Source: Negativicutes bacterium (GTDB taxonomy: Bacteria; Bacillota_C; Negativicutes; Acidaminococcales; Acidaminococcaceae). Taken from it: a stretch of DNA of 5,320 nucleotides. This document shows, piece by piece, positions 1 to 5,320 of this stretch. The stretch lies in NCBI GenBank assembly GCA_009930275.1, contig RZYP01000135.1, positions 1-5,320 on the forward strand. Direction: 5' to 3'. How positions within the stretch are numbered: position 1 is the first letter of the stretch; each line of letters opens with the position of its first letter. A model generated the notes under the pieces. That model ran no database searches, was not told where the DNA came from, and saw only the letters and a list, made by a program, of their open reading frames with translations. A program made the position numbers and the translations under genes.

Positions 1-502
1 ACACCGTTTTCCACTATTTCAACTTGTGCGTCTTTTAGTTCAAACAAGCTGACGATGTGGTCTTTTACTCCTTGACTTATTGCAACGCAACGGTCCGGCA
101 GCACGAATTTATATATCCTGTGCAAGCGACGCCATTTGTCATGGAAAGTTATGGTATAAGGAATATTGAAAGTCTTCATTAAAAGCCATGCATAGGCGTA
201 GGCAGTCCGTTGATGAGCATGAATTACTTCACCCGGTGTTTTTTAATTAGTTTTTTGAGAAGGCTGTAGTTTCTAATTATTGACCAAGGATTCAGAGAAC
301 GATAGTTGATGCAATAAGCTTGAATGCTTTTAAATTGCCGAACAATCTCTTCATCGTTACCGACGAGGACGACTCTATTGCCGTTTTGCCTGAGCTGCTG
401 CACCAATGTTTCGATGTGCGTCTTTGCGCCGCCAATATCCCAAGCTTGGGAAAACAGCAGCATGACTGACAATTGTTCGTCAGAAGTTTTTTTAGCAGAC
501 AA
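1..502 (-). pseudogene. Glycosyltransferase family 4 (GT-B), N-terminal half, interrupted by a frameshift; runs off the left edge
   Basis: Seen: the first part, from TTG at 502, reads LLFSQAWDIGGAKTHIETL at about residues 15-33. This is the first beta strand and glycine-rich loop (GGAxTH) typical of GT4 sugar transferases. That frame stops at a TAA at 224-226 after 92 codons. The minus-1 frame continues at once with EVIHAHQRTAYAYAW, then YTITFHDKW, and near the window edge CVAISQGVKDHI and VEIVENGV, all standard GT4 landmarks in the right order. The switch falls at a run of six A's (T's at 239-244); one more A would give LIKKTPGEVIHAH. About 172 residues are visible of a family norm near 370-400. 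Start choice: AAGGAG at 515-520 lies 12 bases before the TTG, 7 bases past the ligase stop; the ATG at 463 has no ribosome binding site. Known: GT4 enzymes transfer sugars from nucleotide-sugar donors, usually at the cytoplasmic membrane. Inferred: a late step of the same pathway. The break may be a true mutation or a sequencing error. Confidence 0.85.
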
Positions 503-509
503 TGTTTGC

Positions 510-1829
510 TCACTCTCCTTCAAGCATGGATATATAAAAAGGGATTTTCCCAGATGGGGCAACATCAAGCGCTTTCACGTACTCGAAGTCAATTTGTTTA
601 ATGCCAGTATTATTAAAGCAAAGTTCAAAAAGCATGCTGCGCATCAGTTCTTCCATTTTTGAGGTGTAACCGTCGCCGATAACAAGGCGGGCAATAATTG
701 TATCCAAGGCCGGCTGGACGATTTGCACTCTTTTTATTTCATGATTAGAGCAAACAGTGCGAAAGGCTGTAAAGGTTTCAACTGCGAGTACCGCAATGCC
801 GGACGGTGTTCTTATATAGTCGGCTGTTCTTCCCGAGAGCTTTTTTAATACCGGCAAACCGCGTCCGCAGGAACAAGGAATAGGAGACACCGCACCTATA
901 TCACCGGTAGCGTTTCGCAGAAAAGGAAAAGCGTAATTATCCAAATCAGTTATAAATATTTCGCCTTTCTCGCCGGGCGGGACAGGCTTTCCGTCCTTGA
1001 GAACCTCCAACACGAAGCGTTCCGTATGAATATGGAGATTACCCTTTTCACATTCGCTGGCAATAAGGCCAAACTCGCTGGAAGCGTAACGGTTATAGAC
1101 CGGGCAGCCAAAAGCCTGCATCGCAAGCACCCTTGTTTCTTCAGTCAGCATTTCGGCCGTGGCCAGGATAGTTTTGGGGCGAATATCCTTAATGCCTTTT
1201 TGAAGCAGATATTCTGCGATTATTCCCAGCATTGAGGAATAACCCATGATTAACTCGGGACGGACGGTGCCGAGCGATTTAGCAATGGCCGCCAGATCGT
1301 TCCCGGATGCTTTATAAGCATAATATTTCCATTGCTTGTTTAAAAAACCGCGCAACAAGGAGAGGCGGCGCTTTTTCGTATCTACGCGCCCCCAGAGGAT
1401 AGCCTTGCGGCATTGGGGACGGGTATGTGTCCACTCGAAATCTCCTCGCCGTTCGATTGCCTTGCCGATGACTTTAAGATTATCATCCAGGTAATACTTT
1501 ACGGGTTGACCCGTTGTTCCGCCTGATGAATGGATGTGCCCGGTAAAGTCGGCGCTGCTGTCGCTGATCAGGTTGAGGAACTCCGCTTGCAGTAAAGACT
1601 TGTCCAAGATTGGAAGAGAATGTAGATATTCAAGGGCTGAAGAGTTTGTCAATTTACCCAAGTCCAATATTTTTTTATAGTACGGTGTATTTTTAGCAGC
1701 GTGAGTAAGAAGAGCAAGCAGCTTTTCTTCTTGCAGGGCTTTTAGTTGTGCAGAAGAATACCATTGGCTCTTACTATATTGCTCGTAATGCTTTACCTGC
1801 CTGCGCGCTTTAATCCACGGAAACAGCAA
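510..1829 (-). CDS. Phenylacetate-CoA ligase-like (PaaK/CapK-type) adenylate-forming enzyme
   Basis: A 439-residue member of the ANL (acyl-adenylate-forming) superfamily. Seen in order: phosphate-binding loop HSSGGTTGQPVKYY (residues 100-113), IMGYSSML (194-201), the adenine and acyl-site motif NRYASSEFGLIASEC (246-260), GEIFITDLDN (289-298), RNATGD with the ribose-contacting Asp310, a CSCGRGLP segment (319-326) typical of PaaK-like proteins, the hinge motif LSGRTADYI (331-339), and C-terminal PSGKIP with the probable catalytic Lys428. All core motifs are present and the length matches the family. Known: these enzymes activate a carboxylate with ATP and pass it to CoA or another acceptor; PaaK-like members (annotated CapK) are frequent in capsule and exopolysaccharide clusters. 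Inferred: it activates an acyl group for the product of this unit; the substrate cannot be read. Start: TTG at 1829, ten bases after GAAAGG; the frame stays open back to 1889 but holds no better start. It lies 46 bases after the ATP-grasp gene and about 7 before the glycosyltransferase. Confidence 0.88.
   Translation of the reverse strand: MLFPWIKARRQVKHYEQYSKSQWYSSAQLKALQEEKLLALLTHAAKNTPYYKKILDLGKLTNSSALEYLHSLPILDKSLLQAEFLNLISDSSADFTGHIHSSGGTTGQPVKYYLDDNLKVIGKAIERRGDFEWTHTRPQCRKAILWGRVDTKKRRLSLLRGFLNKQWKYYAYKASGNDLAAIAKSLGTVRPELIMGYSSMLGIIAEYLLQKGIKDIRPKTILATAEMLTEETRVLAMQAFGCPVYNRYASSEFGLIASECEKGNLHIHTERFVLEVLKDGKPVPPGEKGEIFITDLDNYAFPFLRNATGDIGAVSPIPCSCGRGLPVLKKLSGRTADYIRTPSGIAVLAVETFTAFRTVCSNHEIKRVQIVQPALDTIIARLVIGDGYTSKMEELMRSMLFELCFNNTGIKQIDFEYVKALDVAPSGKIPFYISMLEGE
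515..520 (-). promoter_or_regulatory. Ribosome binding site for the glycosyltransferase, inside the end of the ligase gene
   Basis: AAGGAG on the minus strand overlaps the last codons of the PaaK-like gene (its TGA is at 510-512). It lies 12 bases before the TTG at 502, rather long spacing but the only good site nearby. This favours TTG at 502 over the ATG at 463 or the far upstream ATG at 568, and points to translational coupling of the two genes. Confidence 0.45.
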
Positions 1830-1839
1830 TTTAGCGCCG

Positions 1840-1845
1840 CCTTTC
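1840..1845 (-). promoter_or_regulatory. Weak ribosome binding site supporting the TTG start of the PaaK-like gene
   Basis: On the minus strand the sequence is GAAAGG, ten bases before TTG at 1829, with a second purine-rich GGCGG seven bases away. No ATG, GTG or better-placed site occurs between here and the in-frame stop at 1887-1889, so TTG is the only reasonable start. The site is much weaker than those of the two ATP-grasp genes, suggesting lower translation of the ligase. Confidence 0.4.
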
Positions 1846-1875
1846 GAAGTATAATCGATGTATGACTTGCGGGTA

Positions 1876-3090
1876 TTATTTAACGGTCAGCCTGAAACTT
1901 TGGAAGGCGTCGAGCAGCTTTTCCTTAAGGCGATCATAGCTTTCGTCTTCAATGATGATATAGCCTGTCCGTACTGCCGTGTTTTTTTGCCTCATCAAGC
2001 GGTCACCCGGCTTATTAAGGAACTTAATCTCTTTGATACCGCCCAGATGGGAAAAGTCGCTTTCATCCGAAATCGTGACCAACTCGCCTGCTTTGGAGGG
2101 AAAGGTGAGATAGCCTGTGAAAACAGGTCGCTCTTTGATGTTGCCAGCCTGAAAGTTGTCAATTGGAGCATCAATATAAGCCTTGTTGATATCCACGCCG
2201 CTGGTATTTTTAATACAGTCACCGATAGGCACCCCACCGATTCTGGCCGCGATTTCGCCGAGATAAATGACTCCGCGGCTGTCTACGAAAACCTCCGCAT
2301 GACTGATGCCGTCCCTTATGCCATAGCAATTGACCAGGCGTTCGTTAAAGCTCTTGATGTCCCCGATAGGTCGGTCGTTGTCGCAGCAGGCGGGAAAGGC
2401 AATGGAGCCTTTGGGCCTGCCGGCAAGCACCGTATCCATATTATTGTAGAGGTTTTTTCCGACGGAAGAAAAAACGATTTTACCGTTGACAATTATTGAA
2501 TTGCAATGATACTCGCACCCGTCAATAAATTCTTCGGCTAAAAATTCCTTGTGCCGCCATAACATTTTGATTACATCAACATTAAAAAAACTGCCGAAGG
2601 AACTGATTTTGAAGGTATTGCCGGTTGCACAGCCGCTTACGGGTTTGATTACTATCGGATAACCGGTTTCCCTGATAAATGCGCATAAGCCCTTCAAGTT
2701 TTTGATCAGGGAGAACTTTGCCGTAGCAATGCCGTTTTCAACCGCTGTTTTTTTCATGAGATGCTTATTCCGGACTCTCAGCGCTTCGTCATAGCTCATG
2801 CCTCGCAGTTTGAATTTCTCCCGCAGATATCCCGCCACCTCGACAACCGGTTCAAAGGTCGTATAAAGCGATTCAATTTCCCTTGTTATTAGAACCTTTG
2901 CCAAAATCCTTGCGACTTCTTTTTTACATTGGAGGTCATCTATAATGAAAACCTCGTCGTAATATTGTTCCAGCTCTATCTTATTAGGTTTGCTTTTCTT
3001 ATCTGTAATCAGCACTTTCCAGTATTCCCGGTAGCTTGGCAGAAATTCGTTGATAAAAGAAAAGGCTGACAGAAAAACCAAAGCCTTCAT
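1876..3090 (-). CDS. ATP-grasp family ligase B (probable carboxylate-amine/thiol ligase)
   Basis: A 404-residue soluble cytoplasmic protein. Seen: N-terminal pre-ATP-grasp Rossmann-like part (1-100, starting MKALVFL); VRNKHLMK (106-113), the entry motif of ATP-grasp folds; YPIVIKPVSGCATG (144-157), with Lys149 and the small-residue loop that closes over ATP; LAEEFIDGCEYHCNS (184-198), the adenine-contacting strand; and metal-site residues Glu266 and Glu279 in LGEIAARIGG (277-286). The usual Asn two residues after the second Glu is Ala here, as in its neighbour. A C-terminal region (about 320-404) contains PVFTG and KPGDRL. Known: ATP-grasp ligases form an acyl phosphate from a carboxylate, which an amine or thiol then attacks. 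Inferred: it makes an amide or peptide-like bond in the product of this unit. Start ATG at 3090 follows GGGGG with seven-base spacing. It lies 43 bases after ligase A, with which it is about 43% identical (hand count). Substrate unknown. Confidence 0.9.
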   Translation of the reverse strand: MKALVFLSAFSFINEFLPSYREYWKVLITDKKSKPNKIELEQYYDEVFIIDDLQCKKEVARILAKVLITREIESLYTTFEPVVEVAGYLREKFKLRGMSYDEALRVRNKHLMKKTAVENGIATAKFSLIKNLKGLCAFIRETGYPIVIKPVSGCATGNTFKISSFGSFFNVDVIKMLWRHKEFLAEEFIDGCEYHCNSIIVNGKIVFSSVGKNLYNNMDTVLAGRPKGSIAFPACCDNDRPIGDIKSFNERLVNCYGIRDGISHAEVFVDSRGVIYLGEIAARIGGVPIGDCIKNTSGVDINKAYIDAPIDNFQAGNIKERPVFTGYLTFPSKAGELVTISDESDFSHLGGIKEIKFLNKPGDRLMRQKNTAVRTGYIIIEDESYDRLKEKLLDAFQSFRLTVK

Positions 3091-3133
3091 ATAAAGTCCC
3101 CCTGCTTTCAGTTTATATCGGCGTAACTTAAAG

Positions 3134-4348
3134 CTATTTGACTTTTAGTTGAAAGCGGCCGCAGGCATCCGATATTTTTCTGATTAACCTTTCGCAGTCG
3201 GTATCTTCCATTACGATGTAACCGCTTCTGATTGATGTATTTTTCCGCATATTGAGCCTGTCGCCGATTTTATTCAGAATCTTCACGTTAACCAGTCCTT
3301 CGATGTTGGCATAATCTGCCTCGCTCGAAATTTCCGCAACGGTCCCCCTTCTCGAAGGAAAAGAGGCCCAGCCGGTAAACACAGGTTTAGGATTATACTG
3401 ATGCCTGTAGTTATGCATTTCCAAATCGACAAACGCCTTATGGAGGTCAACGCCGTAAGTATTTTTCACAGCTTCCGGAATCATGGGGAAGCCGCCGATT
3501 CTGGCCGCGATTTCGCCAAAGGTGACATTGCCTTGCTTATCGACAAAAGCCTCCAGATGACAAACGGAGTTTTGAATATTTAAGGCTTTGATCGCTCTTT
3601 CGTTTAAATTTTTAATGTTGCTTATGACGTCATCACTGTCATAACTTGCAGGATAACAGATCGATCCCCATGGGGCTTCGGAATTAAGGGCATTAAGGCA
3701 GTTGCAGAAATACTTAGAGACGGAGGAAAAAATTATCTTGCCGCTGACCACGATGGAATCGCAATGATATTTTTCACCGTCAATGAAGGATTCAGCCAAA
3801 ATAGTTTTATGCCTGAACAGAGCCTTCAGCGCGTCAGCTTTAAAAAGCTCCCGGAAACCATTGATTTTACAAGTGTGTTTGGTTGCCGCGCCGTCAATCG
3901 GTTTGACAACCATCGGCTTTTTTAGCTTTGCAAGAAGGCGCAGGCGGTCGCTTAGTGTATTTACAATAGTGAAGTCCGCCGTTGCAATTCCATTTTGTTT
4001 CATGACGGTTTTCATCAAAGCCTTGTTGCGCACTTTTAAAGTTTCTTCTTCGGTCATTCCGGGTATGTTAAATTTGCTTCTCAGACGGCCGGCGATTTCA
4101 ATTGCCGATTCATAAGAACCGTAAATGGCCTTTATTTTTCTTTGGCTGACGATGCCGGCTACCACCCGGTCAACTTCGGAATCGTTATGGATGTCTGCGA
4201 CCTCGATGAACTCATCAAAAACTGTTTTTAATTCCTGTCTGTCGGTCCTGCTTACTTTGTTAATGATGACAACTTTATAAACCCCGGTATATTCTTTGAT
4301 GGCTTCGAATAAATGTGGGTGTTCGAATATGAAAACCATCGCTTCCAT
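3134..4348 (-). CDS. ATP-grasp family ligase A (probable carboxylate-amine/thiol ligase), paralogue of the next gene
   Basis: First gene of the leftward unit, 404 residues. Seen: Rossmann-like N-terminal part (1-100, MEAMVFIFEH), VRNKALMK (106-113), KPMVVKPIDGAATKH (144-158) with Lys149, LAESFIDGEKYHCDS (184-198), VSGKIIFSSVSKY (201-213), Glu266 and Glu279 of FGEIAARIGG (277-286) as metal ligands, then PVFTGWASFPSRRG (322-335) and NKIGDRL in the C-terminal domain. The catalytic set looks complete, with Ala for the common Asn in the E-x-N-x-R metal motif. It aligns with ligase B almost without gaps; one residue inserted near 290 is offset before 322. Differences cluster at 130-140, 211-225 and 310-321, which may set substrate choice. 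No signal peptide or membrane segment. Start ATG at 4348 follows GGAGG (4355-4359) with six-base spacing. Inferred: ligases A and B add two different units, or act as one heteromer. I cannot name substrate or product. Confidence 0.9.
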   Translation of the reverse strand: MEAMVFIFEHPHLFEAIKEYTGVYKVVIINKVSRTDRQELKTVFDEFIEVADIHNDSEVDRVVAGIVSQRKIKAIYGSYESAIEIAGRLRSKFNIPGMTEEETLKVRNKALMKTVMKQNGIATADFTIVNTLSDRLRLLAKLKKPMVVKPIDGAATKHTCKINGFRELFKADALKALFRHKTILAESFIDGEKYHCDSIVVSGKIIFSSVSKYFCNCLNALNSEAPWGSICYPASYDSDDVISNIKNLNERAIKALNIQNSVCHLEAFVDKQGNVTFGEIAARIGGFPMIPEAVKNTYGVDLHKAFVDLEMHNYRHQYNPKPVFTGWASFPSRRGTVAEISSEADYANIEGLVNVKILNKIGDRLNMRKNTSIRSGYIVMEDTDCERLIRKISDACGRFQLKVK

Positions 4349-4354
4349 GAGGCA

Positions 4355-4359
4355 CCTCC
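4355..4359 (-). promoter_or_regulatory. Strong ribosome binding site of ATP-grasp ligase A
   Basis: GGAGG on the minus strand, six bases before the ATG at 4348. This fixes the start of ligase A and excludes the in-frame ATG three codons later. Confidence 0.7.
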
Positions 4360-4365
4360 ATTAAA

Positions 4366-4393
4366 TGTATATTTTTGACGACACATCTGTAAA
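4366..4393 (-). promoter_or_regulatory. Possible promoter for the leftward ATP-grasp unit
   Basis: On the minus strand TTTACA (4388-4393, one mismatch to TTGACA) is followed by 16 bases and TATACA (4366-4371, four of six matches to TATAAT). Transcription would begin near 4359, right at the GGAGG of ligase A, giving an almost leaderless message; this counts against it. The AT-rich stretch 4400-4495 may hold a better start that I could not identify. Confidence 0.25.
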
Positions 4394-4495
4394 CCTAAAA
4401 AAGCCAGCAGCAGATAATTTCAGCTCAGAAGGATTTAAACGGATTATTCAATTATCGCTTTACAACCTAACAATAATATATATTAAAGAAGAAGG

Positions 4496-4580
4496 CTATT
4501 TGAGCAGGGGATTTTTCGGCAGTGAGCCGCGGTTTTTCCCATCCGGACATTTCCCCATTGACCAAATGCGGGCAATCGTT
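4496..4580. other. GC-richer intergenic segment between the divergent units; possible dispersed repeat
   Basis: The divergent gap is AT-rich at 4360-4495 but changes abruptly to balanced composition here. Seen: GGGGA at 4507-4511 can pair with TCCCC at 4552-4556, enclosing a small hairpin CGGC-AGTGA-GCCG at 4517-4529 and a T5 run. A 20-codon minus-strand frame (4558 to 4496, beginning MGKCPDGKNRG) crosses it but has no ribosome binding site. The right end holds the -35 of csoR. It may be a small dispersed intergenic repeat or simply regulatory sequence; I cannot decide from one copy. Confidence 0.3.
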
Positions 4581-4587
4581 TTATAAT
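4558..4587 (+). promoter_or_regulatory. Sigma-A promoter of csoR-copA
   Basis: TTGACC (4558-4563, five of six matches to the -35 consensus), an 18-base spacer and a perfect TATAAT (4582-4587). Transcription should start near 4594, giving a leader of about 39 bases before csoR. The CsoR-like operator begins just downstream of the predicted start, so bound repressor would block initiation or escape. Confidence 0.75.
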
Positions 4588-4598
4588 TAAGATATACA

Positions 4599-4615
4599 AT
4601 ACTGGGGTAGGGTAT
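4599..4615 (+). promoter_or_regulatory. Putative CsoR operator
   Basis: The site reads ATACTGGGGTAGGGTAT: an ATAC/GTAT inverted repeat flanking a G-rich centre. The complementary strand, ATACCCTACCCCAGTAT, resembles described CsoR operators of the TACCC-rich, GGGGTAT-ended type. It sits between the predicted transcription start and the csoR ribosome binding site. Known: apo-CsoR represses by binding such sites and leaves when loaded with Cu(I). The assignment rests on sequence likeness and context. Confidence 0.65.
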
Positions 4616-4632
4616 ATTGGAGGAGATAAATA

Positions 4633-4902
4633 ATGCTAAATGAAACTGAAAAGAAGGATGTCCGGCAGCGCTTAAAGAAGGTAGCCGGGCAGATAAATGG
4701 CATAGACAAGATGGTGGAAGAGGAGCGCTACTGCGTCGATGTTGTTCAGCAAATTGTAGCGGCGCGGGCAGCCCTCAATAAAGCAGCGATGCTTATTTTG
4801 GAAAGCCATGCGAAAAGCTGCGTTATTAAGGCCATCAAGGAAGATCATGGCGAGGAAAGCATTGATGAACTAATGCAGGTACTGAAACATTTTACCAAAT
4901 GA
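4633..4902 (+). CDS. csoR: CsoR-type copper-sensing transcriptional repressor
   Basis: An 89-residue all-helical repressor of the CsoR/RcnR (DUF156) family. Seen: the early DNA-binding helix with RQRLKKVAGQINGI (11-24), RYCVDVVQQI (32-41) and ESHAKSC (57-63). The metal ligands Cys34, His59 and Cys63 have the 25- and 4-residue spacing of the Cu(I) site of Mycobacterium tuberculosis CsoR (Cys36, His61, Cys65). This separates it from nickel/cobalt RcnR (second His replacing the last Cys) and from the persulfide sensor CstR (Cys-Cys only). Known: the tetramer represses copper-export genes until Cu(I) binds. ATG at 4633 follows GGAGGAG (4619-4625) with seven-base spacing. It is expressed from a clear sigma-A promoter with an operator-like site, so autoregulation is likely. 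copA follows 73 bases later on the same strand. Length is normal for the family. Assignment is firm. Confidence 0.94.
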   Translation: MLNETEKKDVRQRLKKVAGQINGIDKMVEEERYCVDVVQQIVAARAALNKAAMLILESHAKSCVIKAIKEDHGEESIDELMQVLKHFTK

Positions 4903-4911
4903 TATGTTTAG

Positions 4912-4928
4912 GGATTGGATTGGATTGG
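4912..4928 (+). repeat. Short GGATT tandem repeat between csoR and copA
   Basis: Three perfect copies of GGATT followed by GG, in the 73-base spacer. No hairpin or terminator surrounds it. It may be only a replication-slippage tract; no function is evident. Confidence 0.5.
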
Positions 4929-4975
4929 CTTAGAGAATTTGACAGCAAGTTGTTGGGAAAAAGGAAGTGATTTCT

Positions 4976-5320
4976 GTGACGGAAAATAAAAAAACGACAT
5001 CACGTACGGTTCAATTGAAAATTTCCGGTATGACTTGTGCAGCGTGCTCTGCACGGATTGAGAAAGGTTTGTCCAAGTTGGCCGGCGTTGAAAAAGCCGC
5101 TGTTAACCTTGCTTCAGAAAAGGCCGTCGTCACCTATGACCCGGCACAGATCAAGCCTGAGGTTATGGCCGAAAAAATACATGATCTGGGTTATGAAGTT
5201 GTGAAAGATAAAGTCGAGTTTGCGATTACCGGCATGACTTGCGCCGCCTGTGCGGCACGAATTGAAAAAGGTTTGCAGAAATTGCCTGGTGTCTATGCGG
5301 CGAATGTCAACCTCGCTACA
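4976..5320 (+). CDS. copA: Cu(I)-exporting P1B-type ATPase CopA, N-terminal part, truncated by the window edge
   Basis: The first 115 codons are visible and the frame is open at the right edge. Seen: two consecutive heavy-metal-associated (HMA) ferredoxin-like domains. Domain 1 (about 12-78) has GMTCAAC at 18-24 with metal-binding Cys21 and Cys24; domain 2 (about 80 onward) has GMTCAAC at 86-92 with Cys89 and Cys92. They are highly alike (ARIEKGL and VNLA recur at the same spacing), indicating internal duplication. Known: this layout is typical of Firmicute CopA, a roughly 800-residue membrane pump driving Cu(I) out of the cytoplasm; the HMA domains receive copper from a chaperone and regulate turnover. 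The membrane and catalytic domains lie outside the window, so CopA rather than another P1B pump is inferred from GMTCAAC plus the adjacent csoR. Start GTG at 4976 follows AAGGAAG with eight-base spacing. Probably co-transcribed with csoR and copper-induced. No copZ lies between the two genes. Confidence 0.93.
   Translation, partial: MTENKKTTSRTVQLKISGMTCAACSARIEKGLSKLAGVEKAAVNLASEKAVVTYDPAQIKPEVMAEKIHDLGYEVVKDKVEFAITGMTCAACAARIEKGLQKLPGVYAANVNLAT

Noticed and set aside
239..244. Programmed -1 ribosomal frameshift in the glycosyltransferase
   Set aside because: The zero-frame codons are ATT AAA AAA CAC, which do not form a standard X-XXY-YYZ heptamer. I saw no clear downstream stem-loop or upstream stimulatory site, and GT4 enzymes are not known for such recoding. 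Transcript slippage remains possible.
292..513. Minus-strand frame of 73 codons overlapping the glycosyltransferase
   Set aside because: It is in a different frame from the recognisable GT4 motifs and shows no similarity to any family; it is a shadow of the real gene.
1858..2499. Plus-strand frame of 213 codons
   Set aside because: It lies wholly opposite ATP-grasp ligase B, which has complete family motifs and a strong ribosome binding site. Its own translation shows no domain, and no ribosome binding site precedes it.
3783..4115. Plus-strand frame of 110 codons
   Set aside because: It is antisense to ATP-grasp ligase A, with no recognisable domain or ribosome binding site.
4517..4537. Rho-independent terminator (CGGC-AGTGA-GCCG then T5)
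   Set aside because: The stem is only four base pairs, the T run is separated from it by CGG, and no plus-strand gene lies upstream to terminate.
4496..4558. Twenty-residue peptide gene (minus strand) as a precursor for the ATP-grasp ligases
   Set aside because: It would be attractive for a peptide-modifying system, but no ribosome binding site precedes the ATG, and the frame is open further upstream into antisense csoR, so nothing supports a real gene start.
4365..4586. Plus-strand frame of 73 codons in the divergent gap
   Set aside because: It has no ribosome binding site; its end overlaps the csoR -35 and -10, its first codons fall in the leader of ligase A, and the composition changes abruptly midway. 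I treat it as chance.
4939..4944. Separate copA promoter with a perfect TTGACA
   Set aside because: No -10-like hexamer exists 16-18 bases downstream; that position is the copA ribosome binding site.

Overview
The window looks like a moderately low-GC Firmicute. I lean towards the Negativicutes (Sporomusa/Pelosinus type), but this is only an impression from codon use, the strong AGGAGG-type ribosome binding sites and the csoR-copA pair. No rRNA, tRNA, CRISPR array or recognisable insertion sequence is present.

Two divergent transcription units meet in a 284-base intergenic region (4349-4632). Leftwards (minus strand) runs a tightly packed four-gene unit: ATP-grasp ligase A (4348-3134), its paralogue ATP-grasp ligase B (3090-1876), a phenylacetate-CoA-ligase-like (PaaK/CapK-type) adenylate-forming enzyme (1829-510) and a family-4 glycosyltransferase (from about 502, running off the left edge). 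Gaps are 43, 46 and about 7 bases, with no terminator between genes, so they are probably co-transcribed. The two ATP-grasp proteins are both exactly 404 residues and about 43% identical by hand count, so they come from an old tandem duplication. The glycosyltransferase is broken by a -1 frameshift at a run of six A's (239-244 on the plus strand). Restoring one A rejoins a normal family-4 sequence.

Rightwards (plus strand) runs a copper-homeostasis unit: a CsoR-type Cu(I)-sensing repressor (4633-4902) and the first 115 codons of a CopA-type Cu(I)-exporting P-type ATPase with two N-terminal GMTCAAC heavy-metal domains (4976 to the right edge). A sigma-A promoter (TTGACC, 18 bases, TATAAT) and a partly palindromic, G-rich CsoR-like operator just downstream of the -10 support copper-derepressed autoregulation.

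The part least explained by textbook systems is the left unit. Two carboxylate-amine-ligase-like enzymes, one acyl-activating enzyme and one glycosyltransferase together suggest synthesis of an amide-bearing glycan or glycosylated peptide-like molecule. That is inference: no substrate can be read from the sequence.
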